A stretch of DNA of 64,000 bases from CAVVPY01 sp963750295. GTDB lineage: Bacteria; Actinomycetota; Actinomycetes; Mycobacteriales; Jatrophihabitantaceae. The notes under the pieces were generated by a model, which saw only the letters and a program-made list of their open reading frames with translations, was not told the origin of the DNA and did not search any database. A program made the position numbers and the translations under genes. Shown in pieces: positions 54,185 through 62,486 of this stretch; within the stretch, counting starts at the first letter, position 1; every line of letters begins with the position of its first letter. The DNA is taken from contig CAVVPY010000005.1 in assembly GCA_963750295.1 (NCBI GenBank), positions 186,001 to 250,000 of the forward strand, in the 5' to 3' direction.

Positions 54185-55149
54185 CACTCGGCATTGCCAC
54201 CCACCTCGACCAAGAGGCGCTGACCGTGCAGATGGCGCACGACGTCCGCGCCGGGCTCTGCTCGACGCCGAAGACGCTGCCGCCGAAGTACTTCTACGAC
54301 GCCGTCGGCAGTGAGTTGTTCGACGAGATCACCCGGCTCGAGGAGTACTACCCGACCCGGACCGAGCGGGCGATCCTGCTCGAGCACGCTGGTGCCATCG
54401 CCGCGGCGACCCGTGCCGAGACGCTGGTCGAGTTGGGCAGCGGGACGTCGGAGAAGACCCGGCTGCTGCTCAGCGCGCTGGCCGAGGCGGGCACGCTGCG
54501 CCGCTTCGTCCCCTTCGACGTCGACCCGGCCGTGCTCACGTCGGCGAGCGAGGCGCTGGCCACGGACTTCCCCGACCTGGCGGTCGAAGCGGTGGTGGGC
54601 GACTTCGAGAAACACCTCGGCTTCCTGCCGCGCCACCCGAACCGGCTCGTGGCGTTCCTCGGCTCGACGATCGGCAATCTCGACCCGGCGCAACGGCGCG
54701 ACTTCCTCGCCGATGTGCGCGGCACCCTCGCCGACGGCGACGCGTTCCTGCTCGGCACCGATCTGGTGAAGTCGCCCGGCCGGCTCGTCGCGGCCTACGA
54801 CGACGCTCAGGGAGTGACCGCCCGGTTCAACAAGAACGTCCTCGCCGTCATCGACCGAGAGCTGGACGCCGACTTCGACCCGTCCGCCTTCGAGCACCTG
54901 GCCGTCTGGGACGAGCGGGCCGAATGGATCGAGATGCGGTTGCGGTCGACGCGCGATCAGACGGTGCGGATCGCGGCGCTCGACCTCGAGGTCCACTTCG
55001 CGCGCGGCGAGCAGTTGCGCACCGAGATCTCGGCGAAGTTCCGCCGCGGCGGCGTCGAGCGCGAGCTCGCTCAGGCGGGTCTCGAGCTCGTGCGCTGGTG
55101 GACCGACCCTGCTGGTGACTTCGCGCTGTCGCTGTCGGTACCGGCCTGA
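54181..55149 (+). CDS. egtD: Histidine N-alpha-methyltransferase EgtD
   Basis: 322 residues. It methylates histidine three times with SAM to hercynine, the first step of ergothioneine synthesis. PPKYFYDAVGSELFDEI and LEEYYPTRTER are the characteristic N-terminal blocks; LVELGSGTSEKTRLLL is the SAM-binding loop, and AFLGSTIGNLDPAQRRDFL in part lies near the active site. GTG start overlapping egtC (GTGA). With EgtA, B, C and E the pathway is complete in 5.6 kb. Confidence 0.96.
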   Translation: MTLGIATHLDQEALTVQMAHDVRAGLCSTPKTLPPKYFYDAVGSELFDEITRLEEYYPTRTERAILLEHAGAIAAATRAETLVELGSGTSEKTRLLLSALAEAGTLRRFVPFDVDPAVLTSASEALATDFPDLAVEAVVGDFEKHLGFLPRHPNRLVAFLGSTIGNLDPAQRRDFLADVRGTLADGDAFLLGTDLVKSPGRLVAAYDDAQGVTARFNKNVLAVIDRELDADFDPSAFEHLAVWDERAEWIEMRLRSTRDQTVRIAALDLEVHFARGEQLRTEISAKFRRGGVERELAQAGLELVRWWTDPAGDFALSLSVPA

Positions 55150-55204
55150 CCGTCGTGCACCGCACCTGACTTGATCGACGTCGTGCGCGTGCGAAGATGC
55201 CGAT

Positions 55205-58200
55205 GTGCTTGTGTGCACGGCGTGCGGGGTGCCGAATCCGGCCGAGCATCGGTTCTGCTCGGGGTGCGGCGCGGGCCTCGGCCTGTCGTGCGGGACGTGC
55301 GGTGCGCCCGCCAGCGCGGGGTCCCGCTTCTGCGGCCAGTGCGGGGCTGAGCTGCTCGCAGCCGGCGCCGATGCCGTACGTGGGGACGGGGCCGGCCACT
55401 CGGCTCCGGCCACCGAGCGGCGGGTGTGCTCGGTACTGTTCGCGGACCTCGTCGGGTTCACCCCGATGTCGGCCGCGCGCGACCCGGAGGACGTGCGCGA
55501 GCTGTTGTCGCGCTACTTCGACGTCGCCCGCACGGTGATCGCGCGCTACGGCGGGACGATCGAGAAGTTCATCGGCGACGCGGTGATGGCGGTCTGGGGT
55601 GCGCCGGTCGCGATCGAGGGGGACGCCGAGCGGGCCGTGCGTGCCGCGCTCGAGCTGGTCGACGCGGTTCGCGCGCTCGGCGCCGAGATCGGTGTGGCCG
55701 AGATGGCGTTGCGGGCCGGCGTCGTGACCGGCGATGTCGCCGTGAACGTCGGCGCGGTCGGCGAGGGCATGGTGGCCGGTGACACCGTCAACACAGCGGC
55801 GCGGGTCCAGACGGCGGCGCTGCCCGGGACCGTCTGGGTCGACTCCACGACCCAGCGACTCGCCGCGGCCGGGGTCGGCTTCGACGATGTCGGTGAGCAT
55901 CCGCTCAAGGGCAAGGCCGAGCCGGCCCACCTGTGGCAGGCGACGCGGATCCTGTCCAGCGTCGGCGGTCAGCAGCGCGTCGACGGGCTCGAAGCGCCGC
56001 TGATCGGCAGGGACTCCGAGCTGCGCACGATCAAGGAGCAGTTCCACGCGTGCGCCGACCGTCGGATCCCGCGGCTGCTGGTGGTCAGCGGACCCGCGGG
56101 CATCGGCAAGTCGCGGTTGGGCTGGGAGTTCGAGAAGTACGCGGACGGACTGGCCGATCCGATCTACTGGCACCGGGGACACTGCCTGTCCTACGGCGAC
56201 GGGGTCGCGTACCGCGCGCTGGCCGAGATGGTCCGGCGCCGATTCGGCATCGCGGACGAGGATCCGGTCGACGTCGCGACGACGAAGCTGGTCGAGGGGC
56301 TGCCGCGCTTCGTCCAGGACCTCGAGCAGCGCAGCTACGTCGGCATCCGGCTGGGCCGGTTGCTCGGTGTGGTCCATCCCGGAGACACCGATGCGCCGCT
56401 GAGCAGGGAGGAACTGTTCGCCGGCTGGCGGCTGTTCCTCGAACGCCTTGCCGATGCGCAGCCGGTGATCCTGCTCGTCGAGGACGCCCAGCACGCCGAT
56501 GACGCGCTGCTCGATTTCGTCGACCACCTGCTCGACTGGGCGCGGACGGCACCGATCTTCGTCCTGCTGTTCACCCGGCCCGAGTTGTTCGACCGGCGAG
56601 CCGGCATCGGCTCCGGGCGCAATCAGTCGGCGATGGCGCTCGACCCGCTCGATCCGCGCTCGATGCAGGGGGTCGTCGATGCGCTGGTCCGCGACATGCC
56701 GGCCGAAGCCGTTGCCGCGATCGCCGGGCAGGCGCAGGGCAACCCGCTGTTCGCGGTCGAGACGGTGCGCTCGCTGATCGACCGCGACGTCGTGCTGGCC
56801 ATCGGTGGGGAATACCGGTTGGTGGGGGACATCGGCACGCTGTCGGTGCCCGACAGCCTGCACGGCCTGCTCGCCGCGCGCCTCGACGCGCTCGATGCAG
56901 CGCTGCGCTCGCTGGTCGCGGACGCGGCGGTTCTCGGCACGAGCTTTCGCGCCGACGCGCTCGTGGCTGTGTCCGCCAGCCCGGCCGACGCGGTGGAACG
57001 CGGCCTGGCCGAACTCGTCCGCCGCGGCGTGCTCGAGATCAGTGCCGACCCGCTGTCACCGCAGCGCGGCTCGTACGTGTTCTGCCACGACATGTTGCGG
57101 CAGGTCGTGTACGAGATGCTGTCGCGCCGTGATCGCAAGGCGCGACATCTCGCCGTCGCGAGCCGGCTGCACGGTAGCTTCACCGCCGGCAGCGACGAAT
57201 TCGCCGACGTGATCGCACAGCACTACCTGGATGCGTTCCGGGCCGCGCCGGACGATCCCGATGCCGAGGTCATCAGGGCCAGCGCGATCAGCGCACTGGT
57301 CCGGGCCGCGCAACGCTCCGAACGGGCCGGCGCGCCGAACCCGGCGGCGCACTCGTACGCGAACGCCGCCGAACTCAGTGCGCAGAGCCCGCGCCCCGAC
57401 GCGGTCGCCGACGCCGCCGGCTTGTGGGAGCACGCCGGACGCGCGGCCGAGATCAGCCGTAGCTTCGACGACGGGTTGAGCTACTTCGAGCGGGCCGAGG
57501 CCGCGCTGCTGGGTCAGGATCGGCCGCGCGCGGCGGCGGCGGCGCGCGCCCGCACCGGACGGATCCTGCGGCTGCTCGGACGCGTGGCCGAGGCGCATGA
57601 CGTCCTCGTCGGCGCGCTCGAGACGCTGCGTCCGGACCCGGATGTCGACACGGTGTGGACGCTGACCGAGGCGGCGATCGGCGAGGTGTTCCTCGGGGGC
57701 TCGCAGGGCATCGCGCTCGCGGACGAGGCGCTCGTGCTCGGCCAGGACCTCGGCGTACCGGACGCGCTGCTCGCCGAGGTGTTCACGGCCAAGGGCATCG
57801 CCGCGGTGTTCCTCGGCCGGCTGGCTGAGGCCACGGCCGCGCTCCAGTACGCGGCGCACGTCGCCGAGCGAGCCGGCGAATCCGAGATCCGGGGCCGGGC
57901 GCTGCTCAATCTGTCGGCCGTGCTGGTCAGCATCGACCCGCAGACCTCGGCGTCGGTCGCGCTCGAGGCGTGCGATCTGTGTCGGCGTACCGGCGCCCGG
58001 GTGACTCTCGGTTTCGCCGTCAGCAATCTCGCGACGGCCTATCTCGGCACCGGGGAGTGGGACGAAGCCGTCCGCGTCCTCGACGAGGCCGTCGACTCCG
58101 ACGGCCTGGACGACGAGTACGTGTTCGCGCTGCGGGCGCTGCTCGCTGCGTTGCGCGGCGACACGGAGCAGGCGACCAGCTACTCGGCGCTACCCCATCT

Positions 58201-58756
58201 GCGGACGTCCGACGACCTGCAGGATGCGTGCATGGTCGCCTGGGTCGACGCGTACCTCGCGGCCGCGTCCGGTGACACCGTCGCCACGTTGCGGCACTGC
58301 CGCGTGGTGTTCGCGCGCAAGGACCGGCTGGACCAGGTCCACGAGGCGTTCTTCTGGACGTGGCCGCTGGGTGTCCGGACCGCCTTCACGATCGGTGATC
58401 TCGACACCGTCCGGGAGTTGCTGGCGCTGATCGAGGAGGACCTGATCGGTCGGCGGCCGCCGATCGTCCGGGCCGAGGCCGGGCTGGCGGAGGCGCGGCT
58501 GGCCGCAGCGGACACCACCGCTGACGCCGAGGCGACCGACGTCCTGTTCGCGGGGGCGGTGGAGCAGTTGCGCGGCGTGGCCAGCCCGTACCACCTGGCG
58601 CACGCCCTGTTCGACTGGGCCGAGTACCGGGCGCAGCGGGGATTGCCGAGTGCGGCGCTGGTCGAGGAAGCGACCGGCATCGGGCGCGACCTCGGGGCCG
58701 TGCTGCTCCGGGCGCGCGCGGCGCAGCCGAGGGCGGAGTCGGTCGTCGTCGACTGA
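55205..58756 (+). CDS. Class III adenylyl cyclase fused to AAA-ATPase and TPR regulator
   Basis: 1183 residues. Residues 1-50 contain two zinc-ribbon-like CxxC pairs (CTACG...CSGC and CGTCG...CGQC). The cyclase catalytic domain (about 70-240) has the metal Asp in FADLVGFT, the adenine-specifying Lys and second metal Asp in EKFIGDAVMAVWG, and the transition-state Asn/Arg in VNTAARVQ, so it should be active and adenylyl-type. A STAND-like ATPase (about 260-620) follows, with P-loop VSGPAGIGKSRLGWEF and LLVEDAQHADD as Walker B. The last 500 residues are helical TPR-like repeats. The layout suggests ligand- or ATP-controlled cAMP production. GTG start. Confidence 0.92.
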   Translation: MLVCTACGVPNPAEHRFCSGCGAGLGLSCGTCGAPASAGSRFCGQCGAELLAAGADAVRGDGAGHSAPATERRVCSVLFADLVGFTPMSAARDPEDVRELLSRYFDVARTVIARYGGTIEKFIGDAVMAVWGAPVAIEGDAERAVRAALELVDAVRALGAEIGVAEMALRAGVVTGDVAVNVGAVGEGMVAGDTVNTAARVQTAALPGTVWVDSTTQRLAAAGVGFDDVGEHPLKGKAEPAHLWQATRILSSVGGQQRVDGLEAPLIGRDSELRTIKEQFHACADRRIPRLLVVSGPAGIGKSRLGWEFEKYADGLADPIYWHRGHCLSYGDGVAYRALAEMVRRRFGIADEDPVDVATTKLVEGLPRFVQDLEQRSYVGIRLGRLLGVVHPGDTDAPLSREELFAGWRLFLERLADAQPVILLVEDAQHADDALLDFVDHLLDWARTAPIFVLLFTRPELFDRRAGIGSGRNQSAMALDPLDPRSMQGVVDALVRDMPAEAVAAIAGQAQGNPLFAVETVRSLIDRDVVLAIGGEYRLVGDIGTLSVPDSLHGLLAARLDALDAALRSLVADAAVLGTSFRADALVAVSASPADAVERGLAELVRRGVLEISADPLSPQRGSYVFCHDMLRQVVYEMLSRRDRKARHLAVASRLHGSFTAGSDEFADVIAQHYLDAFRAAPDDPDAEVIRASAISALVRAAQRSERAGAPNPAAHSYANAAELSAQSPRPDAVADAAGLWEHAGRAAEISRSFDDGLSYFERAEAALLGQDRPRAAAAARARTGRILRLLGRVAEAHDVLVGALETLRPDPDVDTVWTLTEAAIGEVFLGGSQGIALADEALVLGQDLGVPDALLAEVFTAKGIAAVFLGRLAEATAALQYAAHVAERAGESEIRGRALLNLSAVLVSIDPQTSASVALEACDLCRRTGARVTLGFAVSNLATAYLGTGEWDEAVRVLDEAVDSDGLDDEYVFALRALLAALRGDTEQATSYSALPHLRTSDDLQDACMVAWVDAYLAAASGDTVATLRHCRVVFARKDRLDQVHEAFFWTWPLGVRTAFTIGDLDTVRELLALIEEDLIGRRPPIVRAEAGLAEARLAAADTTADAEATDVLFAGAVEQLRGVASPYHLAHALFDWAEYRAQRGLPSAALVEEATGIGRDLGAVLLRARAAQPRAESVVVD

Positions 58757-58764
58757 GCAGAACC

Positions 58765-59181
58765 TCAGCCGCTCTTCTCGGCCTCCCGCAGCCGGCTGCA
58801 CAGCGTGAGCAGCAACCGCAGGGCGAAGCTCGGCTGCTGGGTCAGCAGCGTCCGCATCGCCGACGGGTGGATCATGAAGGTCTGCAGGGCGCCCACTGCT
58901 TCGACGCTCGCGGACCGTGGCTTGCCGTCGATCACGCTGATTTCGCCGAAGTAGTCACCGACACCCAGAACCCGCCGCGCGGAACCGCCGTGTGTCACCC
59001 GCGCCTTGCCGCTGGTGATCAAATGGAAGCCGGTCGCGCCGGCGCCCTCGACGATCACCTCGTGACCGTCGGTGTGCTCGGTCAGCCGCCCGCTGGCGGC
59101 GACCTGGCCGAGGGCCTTCTTGGTCAGCCCCTGAAACAGCTCGACGCCGGCGAGATGTTGCTTCAACTCTTTGGAGTTCAC
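58765..59181 (-). CDS. Stand-alone cyclic-nucleotide-binding domain protein
   Basis: 138 residues forming just one cNMP-binding fold, with no DNA-binding helix-turn-helix. The phosphate-binding cassette is GDYFGEISVIDGKPRSASVEA (landmarks FGEIS and PRSA), with the conserved Glu and Arg that bind the cyclic phosphate and ribose. It is convergent with the adenylyl cyclase gene, 8 nt apart, and divergent from the Nudix gene. It probably senses cAMP and acts by binding other proteins. GTG start with GGGGGGA upstream. Confidence 0.9.
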   Translation of the reverse strand: MNSKELKQHLAGVELFQGLTKKALGQVAASGRLTEHTDGHEVIVEGAGATGFHLITSGKARVTHGGSARRVLGVGDYFGEISVIDGKPRSASVEAVGALQTFMIHPSAMRTLLTQQPSFALRLLLTLCSRLREAEKSG

Positions 59182-59203
59182 GCGGTCCCCCCAGCGTGTC
59201 GGG

Positions 59204-59215
59204 TGTCGATCGACA
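59204..59215. promoter_or_regulatory. 12-bp palindrome, candidate operator
   Basis: TGTCGATCGACA is a perfect inverted repeat in the 93-bp region between the divergent CNB and Nudix genes. Target regulator unknown. Confidence 0.35.
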
Positions 59216-59274
59216 TATCGGCGCCGACCTTAGCCGATCCGGGGGGTCACGGGCGCGTTTGAGAGGCTGACAGT

Positions 59275-59832
59275 GTGAGCATGGGCGACGCGATCGAAAC
59301 CAGGTCCTCCCGCGAGGTGTACGCGAACCGCTGGCTGCGACTGCGCGAGGACGAGATCGTCTACCCGGACGGGTCGATCGGGATCTACACCGTCGTCGAC
59401 AAGGCCGACTTCGCGATGGTGCTGCCGTCGGCGGACGGGGGCTTCTGGTTGGTGCAGCAGTTCCGGTACCCGGTGGGACGCCGCGAGTGGGAATTCCCCC
59501 AGGGTGCGTGGCCGACCGGTCGCGACGGGACGCCTGAGCAGCTCGCAGCCGCCGAGCTCGCCGAGGAGACCGGCTTCACGGCCGGGCGGGTCGTGCACCT
59601 CGGCCGGCTGTACGCGTCCTACGGCTACAGCTCGCAGTCCTACGACGTGTTCCTCGGCGCGGACCTGACCGCGGGTGATCCCAACCGCGAGCACTCCGAG
59701 GGCGACATGGTGCACGCGTGGCGCAGCGAGGACGAGGTCCGGTCGATGATCTCCAGCGGCGAGTTCCGCGATTCGCACAGCGTCGCCGGGCTCGCCCTGC
59801 TCGACCAGTACCGCCGCGCGGCCGGCAGTTGA
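59275..59832 (+). CDS. Nudix hydrolase (ADP-ribose pyrophosphatase-like)
   Basis: 185 residues. The Nudix box is the stretch from GAWPTGRDGTPEQ to AAAELAEETGF, with the catalytic Glu pair in AELAEETG. SREVYANRWLRLREDEIVYPDG in part and the size resemble ADP-ribose pyrophosphatases (NudF-like). It may degrade ADP-ribose or other nucleoside-diphosphate compounds. GTG start at 59275 with GAGAGG upstream; an ATG at 59281 is an alternative. An 8-bp hairpin lies at its stop, shared with the convergent pckG. Confidence 0.88.
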   Translation: MSMGDAIETRSSREVYANRWLRLREDEIVYPDGSIGIYTVVDKADFAMVLPSADGGFWLVQQFRYPVGRREWEFPQGAWPTGRDGTPEQLAAAELAEETGFTAGRVVHLGRLYASYGYSSQSYDVFLGADLTAGDPNREHSEGDMVHAWRSEDEVRSMISSGEFRDSHSVAGLALLDQYRRAAGS

Positions 59833-59855
59833 CCGGCGGGTTTACCGCGCCGGTC
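59831..59855. terminator. Bidirectional hairpin between Nudix and pckG
   Basis: GACCGGCG (59831-59838) pairs perfectly with CGCCGGTC (59848-59855), loop 9 nt, overlapping the Nudix stop codon. It sits between two convergent genes and can stop transcription from both sides. Confidence 0.65.
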
Positions 59856-59889
59856 CGGCGTCAGTCACGTGCCGGGACCGAGCCTGGGT

Positions 59890-61716
59890 TCAGCCCTCGA
59901 GGCGAAGGCGCAGCGCTTCGAGTTCGTCCCGCATGGATGTCGGCAGTGCGCTGCCGATCTTGTCGAACCACTCCTCGATCATCGGCAGCTCGTTCTTCCA
60001 CTCGGCGACATTGACCGTCAGCGCGTGCTGCAGGTCCTCGGCGGACATGTCCAGGCCCGAGGTGTCGAGCGCGTCCGCGGTGGGGACGCGGCCGATCGGG
60101 GTGTCCAGCGCGGCGGCCTTGCCCTCGATGCGCTCGAGCGCCCACTTGAGCACGCGGATGTTCTCGCCGAACCCGGGCCAGGTGAACTTGCCCTCGGCGT
60201 CGCGGCGGAACCAGTTCACGTAGAAGATCTTCGGCAGCTTGGCCGCGTCCGCGCCCTTGCCGACCTCGATCCAGTGCGCAAAGTAGTCGCCGGCGTTGTA
60301 GCCGATGAACGGCAGCATCGCCATCGGGTCGCGCCGCACGACGCCGACCGCTCCGGTCGCCGCAGCGGTGGTCTCGGACGACAGGGTCGCGCCCATGAAC
60401 ACGCCGTGCTGCCAGTCGCGTGCCTCGGTGACCAGCGGGATGGTGTCCTTGCGGCGACCGCCGAAGAAGATCGCGTCCAGCGGGACCCCCTGCGGGTCGT
60501 CCCATTCCGGGGCCTTGGTCTCGCACTGCTCGATCGGGGTGCAGTAGCGGGAGTTCGGGTGGCTCGACAGCTCGCTCGAGTCCGGCGTCCAGTCCTGCTT
60601 CTTCCAACTGGTCAGGTGTGCGGGCGGCTCGCCCATGCCCTCCCACCAGATGTCGCCGTCGTCGGTCAGCGCGACGTTGGTGAACACCGAATTGCCCTTG
60701 GCGATCGTGCGCATCGCGTTCGGGTTGGTGTGAAAATCGGTGCCGGGCGCGACGCCGAAGAAGCCGTTCTCCGGGTTCACCGCGTAGAAGCGACCGTCCG
60801 GGCCGATACGGATCCAGGCGATGTCATCGCCGATCGTCTCGACCTTCCAGCCGGGCAGCGTCGGCTCGAGCATCGCCATGTTGGTCTTGCCGCAGGCCGA
60901 CGGGAACGCGGCGCCGATGAAGTACGACTTGTTCTCGGGTGAGGTGAGCTTGGCGATGAGCATGTGCTCCGCCATCCAGCCCTCGTCGCGCGCCTTCACC
61001 GACGCGATGCGCAGCGAGTAGCACTTCTTGCCCAGCAGCGCGTTGCCGCCGTAGCCCGAGCCGTAGGACCAGATCATCCGCTCCTCGGGGAACTGCACGA
61101 TGTACTTCGTGTCGTTGCACGGCCACGCGACGTCCTCGGCGCCGTCCACGAGCGGGGCGCCGACCGAATGCAGGCCGGGGACGAACGAACGCTCCACCCC
61201 GTCCTTGGTGAACAGATCCAGTGCCTTCGTCCCGAGCCGGGTCATCACGTGCATCGAGGCGACGACGTAGGGCGAATCGGTGATCTCGGCGCCGAGCATC
61301 GGCTCGTCAGCGGTCAGCGGGCCCATGCAGTACGGCAGGACGTACATCGTGCGCCCCCGCATCGAGCCGCGAAAGCGCTCGGTGAGGATCGCCTTCATGT
61401 CGTCGGGGTCCATCCAGTTGTTGGTGGGCCCGGCGTCCTTGGGGTCGCGGCTGCAGATGAAGGTGCGGTCCTCGACCCGGGCGACGTCGGTCGGGTCGGA
61501 GGCACACCAGAACGAGTTGGGTTTCTTGTCGGGGTTCAGCCTCGTGAACGTCCCGCTCTGGACGAGCCGATCGGTGATCCTGCTCCACTCCTCCGGCGAA
61601 CCGTCGACCCACTCGATGCGCTCTGGCTGAGTGAGTTCGGCGGTCTCACGGACCCAGTTCAGCAGTCGCGCATGCTTCGTGGGCGCCGTATCCAACCCGG
61701 GGATTGTTGCAGTCAT
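59890..61716 (-). CDS. pckG: Phosphoenolpyruvate carboxykinase (GTP)
   Basis: 608 residues. It converts oxaloacetate and GTP to PEP, CO2 and GDP, the entry of gluconeogenesis. The reactive-Cys/P-loop motif is AAFPSACGKTNMAMLEPT (Cys in ACGKT), and other GTP-type blocks are FRGSMRGRTMYVLPYCMGP, FNPENGFFGVAPGTD-like VNPENGFFGVAPGTDF and PFIGYNAGDYFAHWI. The ATG at 61716 has GAGGAG 9 nt upstream; an ATG at 61740 has none. Its upstream region carries two ATTACC repeats 11 bp apart. Confidence 0.96.
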   Translation of the reverse strand: MTATIPGLDTAPTKHARLLNWVRETAELTQPERIEWVDGSPEEWSRITDRLVQSGTFTRLNPDKKPNSFWCASDPTDVARVEDRTFICSRDPKDAGPTNNWMDPDDMKAILTERFRGSMRGRTMYVLPYCMGPLTADEPMLGAEITDSPYVVASMHVMTRLGTKALDLFTKDGVERSFVPGLHSVGAPLVDGAEDVAWPCNDTKYIVQFPEERMIWSYGSGYGGNALLGKKCYSLRIASVKARDEGWMAEHMLIAKLTSPENKSYFIGAAFPSACGKTNMAMLEPTLPGWKVETIGDDIAWIRIGPDGRFYAVNPENGFFGVAPGTDFHTNPNAMRTIAKGNSVFTNVALTDDGDIWWEGMGEPPAHLTSWKKQDWTPDSSELSSHPNSRYCTPIEQCETKAPEWDDPQGVPLDAIFFGGRRKDTIPLVTEARDWQHGVFMGATLSSETTAAATGAVGVVRRDPMAMLPFIGYNAGDYFAHWIEVGKGADAAKLPKIFYVNWFRRDAEGKFTWPGFGENIRVLKWALERIEGKAAALDTPIGRVPTADALDTSGLDMSAEDLQHALTVNVAEWKNELPMIEEWFDKIGSALPTSMRDELEALRLRLEG

Positions 61717-61936
61717 GTAGTGAACTCCTCGATGAGTCAACGCCCACGTCGCGTCCTGGCTCGGAGACTTTGCCCGGCCGAACGCGGTAGTACACGGGAT
61801 TACCCCGAAATTACCGTCTGGAAGCGTTGCCAGTCTCGCCGAGCAGTTGCGTATCCGCTCACAGCAACGTGGTTGCGACGTTCGTCCCGGGCCGTTGGAC
61901 CCCAGTGTTTGCCAGTAGTTGCGGCCGCTTCGCGAC
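61717..61936. other. pckG upstream region
   Basis: 220 bp without a gene between pckG and the DinB-like gene. It contains the ATTACC direct repeats (61799-61804, 61810-61815) but no clear -10/-35 pair. Confidence 0.4.
61799..61815 (-). promoter_or_regulatory. Two 11-bp-spaced ATTACC repeats upstream of pckG
   Basis: Plus-strand ATTACC at 61799-61804 and 61810-61815 (GGTAAT on the pckG strand) are phased by one helical turn, about 85-100 bp before the pckG start. This is the arrangement of direct-repeat sites of OmpR-type regulators such as PhoP or GlnR; the regulator is not known. Confidence 0.35.
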
Positions 61937-62470
61937 TCAGGGCGCGGTGCCGAGGTGGCGAATGTCGCCGACGTGGTGGACGCCCTCGTGCAGTGCCTGC
62001 CGGGCTAGCCAGCGTGCGGTTCGGTCCTCGCCGGGCAGCCGGGTCAGCACGCGATCCCAATCCTGCACCCGGGTGATTTCGTCGACGAAACCCTCGACCG
62101 CGGCGTCCGTTTCGGCGAGGACGGCCTCCGCGTCGGCCGTGTTGTAGCGGAAGCGGATCGCGCGCAGGTCGTTGAACAGCGGTTCGACCTGCGGGCCGGT
62201 CTCGGTACGCACCCGGTACAGCCGGATCGTCGCGCTGACGTAGACGTCGCGCACGTGGCACAGGTACTCCAGCGCGGTCCACGAGCCGTCGTCGGGCCGG
62301 CGGGTGAGCTGGTCCCGCGACAAGCCGGTGACCAGCCCGCGTAACTCGGCGATCGTGGCGCGGGTTCGGTCGGCGATCGTCGCCATGTCCACGTCGTCGT
62401 AGCGCAGTTCGCACGACGGGCAGGCGTGATCCTCAGCCGCCAGTGGCGGCAATCCCACGCGGTCTGTCAT
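61937..62470 (-). CDS. DinB-like helical-bundle protein
   Basis: 177 residues. A short Cys pair (CPSC, about residues 17-20) precedes a DinB four-helix bundle with WTALEYLCHVRDVY and HEGVHHVGDIRHLG, whose His residues usually bind a divalent metal. Related proteins include mycothiol-dependent maleylpyruvate isomerase and bacillithiol transferases, so a mycothiol-dependent reaction is possible. The ATG at 62470 lies 16 nt after the pmbA stop; frames extending to 62614 overlap pmbA and are unlikely. Confidence 0.82.
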   Translation of the reverse strand: MTDRVGLPPLAAEDHACPSCELRYDDVDMATIADRTRATIAELRGLVTGLSRDQLTRRPDDGSWTALEYLCHVRDVYVSATIRLYRVRTETGPQVEPLFNDLRAIRFRYNTADAEAVLAETDAAVEGFVDEITRVQDWDRVLTRLPGEDRTARWLARQALHEGVHHVGDIRHLGTAP

Positions 62471-62486
62471 CGGCACCGGCTGCGAC

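Noticed and set aside
54848..56863. A 671-codon open frame on the minus strand opposite egtD and the cyclase
   Set aside because: Shadow of two well-supported genes; no domain or ribosome site seen.
59869..60942. A 357-codon plus-strand frame opposite pckG
   Set aside because: Antisense to conserved PEPCK motifs; no family recognised.
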